From assembly GCA_029204225.1 (NCBI GenBank), contig CM055106.1, forward strand, positions 23,394,801 through 23,458,800: DNA of 64,000 nucleotides, written 5' to 3'. Positions 55,551 to 64,000 of the stretch are shown here, one piece after another. The notes beneath the pieces are model-generated. The model had not been told where the DNA came from. It saw only the letters and a list, made by a program, of their open reading frames with translations, and ran no database searches. Source of the DNA: Diphasiastrum complanatum (lineage: Eukaryota; Streptophyta; Lycopodiopsida; Lycopodiales; Lycopodiaceae). The position numbers and the translations under genes are program-made. Position 1 is the first letter of the stretch; each line of letters starts with the position of its first letter.

Positions 55551-56521
55551 AGATTCTCTTTCGCAAATCTTTCATGTTCGTGTCTCCTTGTCAGGATGTT
55601 CACGAACATTTTTGCTTCATGTCTCTTGACTTTCGCGTTCACGAACATTTTCATCAAGCAGAGGGCTGAAAGCTAGTAAAGCTTTGGTAATAGAAACATT
55701 TTGTTTCTTCAACTCCCTCTCAAAGCATGATAGCTTTACGACTCCAAGACTGCTCCTCTATCTCTCAAAAAGTCCTTTGTCCAGGGCTTTGGTGAAGATG
55801 TCAGCAACCATGTCTTTCGTTCCGATGAAGGTGGTCTGCAACATCTTCTTCTCAATTAGATCCCTGATCAAGTGGTACTTGATCGCGATGTGTTTCATTC
55901 TCGAATGGAACATAGGATCTTTCGTCAGATGTATTGCAGATGTGTTATCCATCTGCAAGACCAGAGGCTCGTTCCTTGTTTCACCTAATTCGTCCAGGAA
56001 CTGCCTGAGCCAAATTAGCTCATTGGCCATCTTTGCTGCTGCAACGTACTCTGCTTCGCAGGATAATTGAGCCACAATGGTCTGTTTCTTGTTGACCTAG
56101 AGAACTGCCGCTCCCGACGCGATGGTGCATCCTCCTGAGATGCTTTTACAATCGTCCTTGAGGGATGCCCAGCTAGTATCACTATAGGAAAGCATCTTGT
56201 AATTTGTATCACAACAATAACACAAGCCATAATCTCTTGTTAATTGAAGATATTGCAAAATTCGTTTTGCAATCCTCCAATGTGTTGAGCCTAGATTCGT
56301 GCAGAATTGGCTCATCCTGAACACTGCATAAGAAATGTCAGGGCATGTGTTGTCGGCAAGGTACATCAGCGAACCTATCAGCTTCTTGTAGGGTGTGAGC
56401 TGCATCTGTTCTCTCTCTTCTTCAGTCCTCGGACAATCATCGTTTGTCAGCACCATTCCTGCGAACATTGGAGTATTCGCTCCTTTGCAGTTCAGCATCC
56501 CAAAATCCACTAAGATCTTCT
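55551..56521 (-). pseudogene. Copia 3, RNase H end and 3' LTR start
   Basis: Continuation of the minus-strand copia whose front half is at 61105-63742. Reads FGMLNCKGANTPM, LIGSLMYLADNTCPDISY, SYSDTSWASLKDDCKS, LSCEAEYVAAAKMANELIWL and ADIFTKALDKGLFER. The purine tract GAGAGGGAG precedes the LTR, which starts TGAAGAAAC at 55711 and is cut after about 160 bp at the end of transposon copy C. The split from the front half is caused by copia 2. Confidence 0.85.
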
Positions 56522-56654
56522 TGTTGAAATTGAAAAATAATCTATCTTGACTTTAGGCTTGCTACAAACTTTGTACTATGCAAGTATGTTGTTTCATAAA
56601 TGTAAATGCCAAATTTGGCCTAGATAGAGCTCGAGCTATATGGATTTGTCATAT

Positions 56655-59600
56655 CGTATCTAATGAAATTCTGAGAGAGATAGGATCTTGCACCACAGCT
56701 AAAGATGCTTGGGATGCACTTAAGTCCATCTATGAAGCAAAGAATACTTCTAGAATACTCACTCTTAGGAATCAGATTTTCCAAAGTTTTCAAAGAAGTG
56801 AGGAGAGTGCATTAAACTATGTTCTGAGAGTAAAAGATCTTCATAGGGAGCTTTCTTGTGTTGGTGTTAAAATTAACCAAGATGAGCTAGTACAAGTCAT
56901 TCTAAATGGCTTGAAAGATGACTATGATAATCTTGGTCAATCCTTTGCCATTAAAGAGGAGTTGCCTAATTTAGAAACTCTCCAAGGTATTCTCATCTCT
57001 GAAGAAGCCAAGCAAAGTTATAAACTTTCTAGAATGAACAACTCGAGCATGTTGGAAGTGACAAAGCCCTCTTTGTCAAGGAGAAGCATAAAGGAAGGAG
57101 CAAGAACCAGTTTTCTCAAGCATCCAACAAAGACAAAGCCAAGGATTGAGACAAAAATGGTGAAGAGAATGATTCATCTCATCCTTCTACTTCAAAGACC
57201 AAGAAGAAGAAAGTCAAGTGTTTCTTTTGTGGCAAGAACGGACACTATGCCTCTAATTGCTTCAAAAAGAAAAACCAACTCAAGCAAGCAAATCTCTCCA
57301 AAGAGATTGAATGGAGAAGGATCACTCATGGTGTCAAGTTTTTCTTCATCACCTTTCAAGAAAGATGGAGCTTGGTACATAGATAGTGGAGCTTCTTCAC
57401 ATATATGTTATTCAAAGGAGTCTTTTGTCTCAATTGTACCTTACAAAGGACTTAAGAGATCTATTTATACTGCAAATGATCATGAGTGCTCTATTGAAGG
57501 AATTGGCAACATTCCATTGAAACTTGCTTCTTCTAAAGTTCTTGCACTTTCCAATGTTCTTTTTATTCCTAAACTTACAAAGAACTTGATTAGTGTTGGA
57601 AAGTTGCTTGATAGTGGTTGTGATGTAAAGTTCAATTCCAATACTTGCTTTATCAAGAAAAATGATGAGGTCCTAGCCCCCTTGCTCTTTTATCTAAGGA
57701 GGAGTTATGGCATAGAAGGATGGGGCATCCTAACTTTAAGTCTATGTCTTCTATGGTCAAGAAAGATAAGGTTGTTGGCCTTCCAAAATCACTTTCCAAA
57801 GATTTCAAGCCTTGTGAGGCTTGTGCTATTGCAAAATCACATAGAAAGCCATATCAAAAGTCTTTTATCAAGACTACTCATCCTTTGGAGCTTATACACT
57901 CGGATGTTCATTTTCCTTCTTCTAAAAGTATTGGTGGTGCAATATGTTTTGTCACCTTTATTGATGACTTTACAAGATATACTTGGTTGTATCTACTTTC
58001 TTCAAAAGCTATGGTATTTTATCACTTTCTAATTTTCAAAGCTTATGTTGAGAAACAGTTTTCTTTCAAAGTTAAAGCTTTAAGATGTGATGGAGGAGGT
58101 GAATACATCTCCAACAAGTTTTATGAATATTGTGAGAGTGAAGGAATAAAGAGAGAGTTTTCTTGTGCTTATTCTCCATCTCAAAATGGAGTTGCTGAGA
58201 GGAAAAATCGATCTTTATGTGAATGTGCTAAAGCAATACGAGTTGAAACTTCTTTGCCTATTGAATATTGGAAGCAATCAATTGTGCAAACTACTTGTGC
58301 AATAGATTACCTCACAATGCACTTGTTGGAAAATCACCATATGAAGTCTTGTTTAAGAAGAAACCTAAAATAGATCACCTTAGAGTTTTGGGATGTGCTT
58401 GCTTTGTTCATGTACCCTTGGAAACAAGGAAAAGAGGTGATCCTAATTCTATCAAAGGGATTAGAAGGCTTACAGAATCTATGTTCCCTCTACCTCAACG
58501 AGAGTAGGGATGTTATTTCCATGAGGATCAAAAGTACATCCTTGAGGAGGCCGAGTTCAAATATTCTCAAAAAGATATTCCAATCATGACCCTTGAAGAC
58601 TATCATGGAGAGATGGGGCTGAGAATTGAGGAGGAGTCACCTCGAATCTTTTTACCAAGGAGGTCTCAAAGAGAAAGATCCGAGCCTAGGAGGCTTACAT
58701 ATGAAGATAAAGGCACGCAAGTGGAACTCAACTCCACTAATTGTGATTATTTTATTTCACATGAGGAGCCAAAGGATGTATATGATGCACTCAATTCAAA
58801 GGAATGGTTTCCTGGCATGAAGGAGGAATATGATGTTTTGATGGCCAACAAGACATGGGAGCTTGTGGATCTTCCATCCAACAAGCACACCATTGGTTTC
58901 AAGTGGGTTTTTTGAGTCAAGTATAATTGAGATGGCACAATCAACAAGTACAAGGCAAGGCTTTGTGCTAAGGGTTTTGCTCAAGTTTATGGACTTGATT
59001 ATGAGGAGACTTTTGCTCCAGTTGCAAAGATGGTATCAATTAGAATCATAATTTCTATTGCTTGTTATTTCAATTGGCAAGTTTTTCAACTAGATGTCTC
59101 TAATGCGTTTTTAAATGGATATCTAGAAGAAGGAATTTATATGGATCAGCCTATTGGGTTCATCCACAAAAACAAAGTTTGCTTGCTCTTCAAAAGTCTC
59201 TATGGACTAAAGCAAGCTCCAAGGTTGTGGTATTCTTGACTTACCACCTTTCTTGAGTCACTAGGATTTAATCTTAGTAACTATGATCGTTCCTTGTATG
59301 TCAAGTTTTATGATAGAGATATTGTCATACTTCTCATTTATGTTGATGATATCATTCTAACAGGAAGTTTTATCAAGTTAGTTGAGGAGACCAAGGTTGC
59401 ACTTGGAAAAGAGTTCAAGATGCAAGATCTTGGAAAAATTCACTTCATATTAGGATTAGAGATTGACTTTCTTAATGATAAAGCTTTTGTATGTCAATCC
59501 AAGTATGCTCTTTCAATGTTAAAAAAGTTCAATATGCTAGATTGTAAGAGTATAGAAACTCCTATGGAACAAATTTTAAAAGACCCTAACAAAGGTGACG

Positions 59601-60304
59601 AAAGATCCTTCATGGACATCACTCTTTTTAGGAGTCTTATAGGCTCCTTAATTTGGCTCACCATAACTAGGCCTGAAATAAGTTTTAGTGTTCATAAGTT
59701 GAGCCAAGCTATGCAAAATCCTACTATTCATCATTGGAAAATGGCCAAGAGAGTGCTTAGATACATATCTTCAAGTTTTGATTATGGTTTGTTGTATAAA
59801 AGTGAAGATCTTTCTATAGTTGGCTATTCTGACTCGGATTTTGCAAGTGATAAAGCAGATAAAAATTCTACAAGTGCTTATGTCATATATCTTGGACAAA
59901 ACTTGATATCTTGGCTTTCCAAAAAGCAAGATACTGTATCACTCTCATCTTGTGAAGCTGAGTATAAGGTGCTCACTACTACAACAAAGGAAGTGCTTTG
60001 GATCAAGAGGTTGCCAGTGGAGCTAAAGATAATCATGGAAGATGATCTACCTATGATCATGTGTGCCAACATTTCAGCACAAGCCCTTGCCAACAATCCG
60101 ATATTTCATGCAAGGAGCAAACACATCGAGGTTGCACATCACTTCATGAGAGAGAAGCTCATTGGAGGAGAAATCTACTTGGAGCACATCGACACATCAT
60201 CTTGTATTGCAGATTTGCTCACCAAACCTTTGAGCAAGAGTTCCTTCATCAAGCATAGAGCCAATCTTGGAGTGATACCAAGATCCATGTTCAAGTCAAC
60301 ATAG
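56655..60304 (+). pseudogene. Copia 2 gag-pol, inactivated
   Basis: Gag enters at IVSNEILREIGSC. Knuckle CFFCGKNGHYASNC (about 57218) is out of the surrounding frame. Protease WYIDSGASSHIC (about 57376), integrase KPCEACAIAKSHRKP, IHSDVH, LRCDGGGEY, QNGVAERKNRSL, then a shift near 58280. RT YVDDIILTG (about 59339), RNase H DSDFASDK and LSSCEAEYKVL, ending at 60304 as a long intact frame (59294-60304). Stops include two CGA-to-TGA type (near 58914 and 58929) and a TGG-to-TGA type (59237). The element is more decayed than copia 1 but of the same lineage. Confidence 0.88.
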
Positions 60305-60321
60305 ATTGTTTTTAGGAGGAG

Positions 60322-61104
60322 TGTTGAAATTGAAAAATAATCTATCTTGAATTTAGGCTTGCTACAAACTTTGTACTATGCAAGTATGTTGTTTCATAAA
60401 TGTAAATGCCAAATTTGGCCTAGATAGAACTCAAGCTATATGGATTTGTCATATCTAGTTGGTTGAATACAACTTGCATATAGATTGTAAACTTAGAAAT
60501 AGCATTAATATGCTTGTATAAACTCGTGGCATATCACATGCATTTATTGTAAGTGATCCATAGTGACATGCAAGGCATGCACAAAGTGAAATGGACACAT
60601 GCATGATGATTTGTACAATTCTAGTTAGAAGTAGGACACTTGGTAAAAGTAGGTAGAGATACATGCATGAGATGTGAAAATGTCACTTAGACTCTAGTTT
60701 CCACTTTAGATGTGATTGAAAGGTGGATGGATGTGGTTCTACCTCGAGCTACCTCAAATCCATAAATATGTGTAGCTATTCTCGTAATCTTTGATGAAGA
60801 ACCAAAGCTTTGTAACTATTCCATGCCATTTTGGATCTATACCATATTTGCTTGAATATCTCTCTCTCTCTCTCTCTTTCTCTCTCTAGCTCATGTTGAG
60901 GCTAATGCTCATACACTAAATTCTTGTTCTTTTGCTCATTTGTGATTCAAAGCTATCATTCTCTGATTCTTAGCATGCTAGATTGTGGTTAAGCCGTAAA
61001 TTCTGTACTAGATCTTGCTATTCAATCTAGAATTAAGTTATTGTGCTAATCATAAAGCTTAATAAGATCATTCATACTTGTGGATCATTCCCACACATGT
61101 GAGA
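60322..61104 (+). repeat. Copia 2 3' LTR
   Basis: Preceded by the purine tract TAGGAGGAG. Its first 133 bp match the 5' LTR remnant at all but three positions. A CT-rich microsatellite (60859-60888) lies inside. The end coordinate is approximate. Confidence 0.8.
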
Positions 61105-63742
61105 ATTCTGGAAATTTTGTCACTTTTGGGTGTATCTGGACTGGTGAAGTTATAGCTTACCTCCCTCATAGTCTCTTTCAATTTGCAAGCCAAGGTAACA
61201 CTTGGCTTCTCCCAGATCCACAATCTCGAAATGTTTCAAGATGTCTGTATTCACTTCAGCAATCAGCTGCTCACTCTTGCAAAGTATCAGAGTGTCATCC
61301 ACATATACAGCCGCCCATTTGTGACTCTGACATACACATTGGAATCAGCCATCAATGGCTTGAATCCTAATGATTTCAGGGTTTGATCCTTCTTTTTGTA
61401 CTATTGTCGAGCTGACTGCTTCAGACCATAGATACTTCTATGCATTCTGCATGCATAATCAGAAAGTGAATTCGAGATGTATCATGGGGGTTGATCCATG
61501 TACACCTCTTCGTCTAACTCACCATGCAAGAAGGCTGTCTTCTTGTCCACAATGTAGACCCTGAGGTCATAAGCTACTGCATATGCAAATAACAGTCGTA
61601 GGGACGAATGTTTGATGACAAGAGAGAAGGTTTCAGAGTAGTCAATTCCAAATCTCTGAGAAAATTCCTTCGCTACCAGACTTGCCTTGTATTTCGAGAC
61701 ATTCCCATCTGGTCCATATTTGAGCTTGAAAACCCACTTGCATTTGACAGTCTTGCGCTTATGTGGTAATGGCTGCAACGTCCATACCTGGTCCTTCCTC
61801 ATGGATATCATCTCTTCGTTCATGGCTTGGATCGATTTGTCCTTCTCTGGACATTCAATCTCTTCCTCGAAAGTCTGTCGTTGGCCACTGAATCCACAAA
61901 ACTCTTCTGATGTAGAAGCAGAGCTACCTAGCACATATCTTATTGGCACTCTTCATGGTCTTGTCGACCTTCTAGAAGATCCTCCTGAGATAGCAATGCC
62001 TTTGTCTTTGTCTGCTCTGCTAGGTCTGGAACCAACCTGGTATACAGGTACCATAACAGTAGGCTGCCTCTCGAATCTTTCATCTTCAGATTCATCACTC
62101 GAATGGGAAGTGACTCGAAAATCTTCATTTTTGTCTTTTGCTCCCTCTGTCACTGGCGGTAGGTCATAGTACTATCTCTCCATAACTTCATAGCTGACAA
62201 GATTGCCATTGGCCATTGTTCTGCTCTCATCAAATCTGACATCTCGCATTGTTTTCATAGTGTTCGTGTCTGGCATGTAGATTCTGTAGTATGACGAGTT
62301 GTTGTCATAACCTACCAGAAATCTCTGTTCAGCTTTCTCATCAAGATCCTTCCGAAGCTTATTAGGAATATGTGCATAAGCTGCACAGCCAAAGATTCTG
62401 ATGTGAGAGAGGTTGGGCTTTCTACCCCACCATAACTCATGTGGTATCATATGAGGGACACCAGACTTACCTCTCCTGTTCTGGATGTATGCAGCTGTAG
62501 CTATTGCTTCAGCCCACGGTATCCTTGGAGCCTTCGAGTAGGCCATCATGCATCTGGCAGCTTCCATTAGGGTCCTATTCTTCCTCTCTACAACACCATT
62601 GTGCTAGGGTGTGTAGGCTGCAGTCCTTTTGTGAATGATGCCACAGTCATTACAGAAGTCAGTGAAGCGACTCGAGATGTATTCGCCACCTCGATCTATC
62701 CTGATCTGCTTCACTTTGTTGCCTGTACATCTCTCAACCCAATTCACATATTTTGTAAGTTTATCAAGTGCTTCAGATTTACTCTGAATGAGGTATACTT
62801 TGGCAAATTTACTATAATTATCAATGAAGGTTATATAATATTTTGAGCCTCCTACTGAGATCACATTGAAAGGCCGGATGTCAGAATGCACTAACTCTAG
62901 AATCTTAGTTGTTCCGTAGGAGTCTTTGACAAATGGAGTTTGCGCCATCTTACCCTTCAAACATGCATCACAAGTGGTCAAACTGATTGCATTCGAGATG
63001 TTGACCCCTGTTATCGTTCCGTGATGACTTGCTTGGTAAAGTATCATTGAGTTCATGTGGCATAGTCTCTTGTGCCACAGAGTGTCTGGCAAATCATCAT
63101 GAGTTTGATGCACCTGATCTGCAGGTAAGCGTACCTTCAAGTGATATAGATTACCTTTTCTTCTACCTTGAGTGATCAGGGTACTGGTACTGGCATCAAT
63201 AATGTTGCATGCTTCGTCAAAAAACGTCACACGCATTTCTGCATTGGTTATTCCTACCACAGAAAGCAAGTCTTGCTATAGTGTGGGCACAAACAGAACA
63301 TCTTTGAGCCACCTGTCTCTACCATTGGTGTTGAGCCACAATGAACCAATACCGTTCACTTGATGTTTAGATCCATCTCCAAGAACTATGAATCTTGAAG
63401 GATCAGCACTTCTGAAGTCTGACATTATTTGTCTTGATGTCACGAAGTGCGAGGTGGCTCTTGAATCTAGGATCATCTCGTGTGTGTCAGATGTTGACGC
63501 TGCTCACATGTCTTCACAAATGTAGGCGGTCGAACAGTTTCTGTTCGGTATCTCTTCACCCATTTTTGAGCTCTCAGGCTCCTCGACATAGGATGAACTG
63601 TTGTTGTTCCCCTGTCTGTTCTGCGCTGATTTGTTCCTCGGTTTCAGGCGACAATCAATGGTTGCACGACCCTTCTTGTGGCAGTGGATACACTCAATCT
63701 TTGAATTGAGCCAACATGTATCATATGTGTGCCCGTCTCTTC
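61105..63742 (-). pseudogene. Copia 3, gag to reverse transcriptase
   Basis: Minus strand. It starts within Gag at the zinc knuckles (CRRDGHTYDTC and CIHCHKKGRATIDC, 63640-63740). Protease site is DSRATSHF (Gly changed to Arg, about 63465). Integrase (62172-63269) has HKRLCHMN, CDACLKGK, LVHSDIRPF, IRIDRGGEY and VVERKNRTL, with a CAG-to-TAG stop before HNGVVER. A linker with SSRRSTRP leads to RT with CKWVFKLKYGPDGN, FLHGELDEEVYMDQP, a degraded YGLKQ block and VYVDDTLILC. Copia 2 interrupts it at about 61105, and RNase H resumes at 56521. No start of Gag or 5' LTR: at 63743 an LTR in the other orientation begins. Confidence 0.87.
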
Positions 63743-64000
63743 TGCATTTTGAAGAAACAAAACGTTTCTATTACCAAAGCTTTGCTAGCTTTCAACCCTC
63801 TACCTGACGAAAATGTTCGCGAACGCGAAAGTCAAAAGACACGAAGCAAAAATGTTCACAAACATCCTGACGAGAAGACACAAACCCGAAAGATTCACGA
63901 AAGAGAATCTTTTGTGGTGCAGCAGGAGAAAGTCAAACAACTCAAAAATAGTAGTGACACTCTTTTCTGCCCTCATGCTCCAAAAGGACTAGCAAGATCA
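63743..64000 (+). mobile_element. LTR of the copia 3 family, opposite orientation
   Basis: Starts exactly with the LTR start TGAAGAAACAAAACG and matches the LTR at 55551-55711 (opposite strand) over about 160 bp. It continues past the point where that one is cut (GAGAATCTTTTGTGG) and runs off the window. It abuts the Gag knuckle of copia 3, so it looks like a second element of the family inserted in reverse into copia 3. An inversion would also give this picture. Confidence 0.7.

Larger units (their letters stand above)
56522..61104 (+). mobile_element. Ty1/copia retrotransposon 2, nested in copia 3
   Basis: Both LTRs start TGTTGAAATTG. The 3' LTR is about 780 bp (60322 to about 61104). The 5' LTR keeps only 133 bp (56522-56654), then joins the middle of gag at a short CATATC-type microhomology, so PBS, leader and start of gag are deleted. 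CTTCT before and ATTCT after the element (4 of 5 identical) may be the target duplication; the right end is uncertain by a few bases. Minus-strand copia 3 coding continues on both sides. Confidence 0.85.

Overview
The window is nuclear DNA of a land plant with a repeat-rich genome. The signs are a plant-type endo-glucanase 16 gene, fragments of plant mitochondrial atp1, LTR retrotransposons primed by initiator tRNA-Met or tRNA-Asp, hAT and CACTA elements, GT-AG introns and long GA microsatellites. The sequence does not fix the lineage. Only two genes look like intact host genes: an intronless EG16 (8569-9231) and a two-exon alpha/beta hydrolase (29155-31521). Almost everything else is mobile DNA in several layers of decay.

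Region by region. 1-8.5 kb: low-complexity DNA, a decayed L1-type ORF1, a tandem array of (GA)n plus mitochondrial atp1 fragments, a polypyrimidine tract and a 466-bp hAT MITE. 8.5-12.4 kb: EG16, then gene-poor DNA with a 30-bp hairpin. 12.4-26.3 kb: fragments of copia and gypsy elements interleaved with two copies (A and B) of an unusual multi-gene DNA transposon; copy B sits inside a gypsy element between gag and protease. 26.3-33.2 kb: gene-poor DNA around the hydrolase gene. 33.2-43.3 kb: a patchwork of gypsy, copia and CACTA pieces. 43.8-55.5 kb: copy C of the multi-gene transposon, interrupted by a nearly complete copia element (45718-51864). 55.5-64 kb: a minus-strand copia element split by a plus-strand copia element (56522 to about 61104) and cut at 63743 by an LTR of its own family in the opposite orientation.

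The main discovery candidate is the multi-gene DNA transposon. Copies B and C share four gene modules in the same alternating order: a rightward transposase-like gene, a leftward gene with a CxxC-xxx-C motif, a rightward gene ending in a Ulp1/C48-type cysteine peptidase core, and a leftward gene of unknown function. Modules 2 and 3 are divergent across a central spacer; modules 1/2 and 3/4 are convergent. Both copies are broken, but the breaks differ, so the modules can be recognised by comparing them. Many breaks in the retrotransposons fit C-to-T or G-to-A change, as expected of old methylated DNA.

Boundaries of decayed elements are by-eye estimates. Exact ones (LTR ends, PBS, target duplications) are stated as such.
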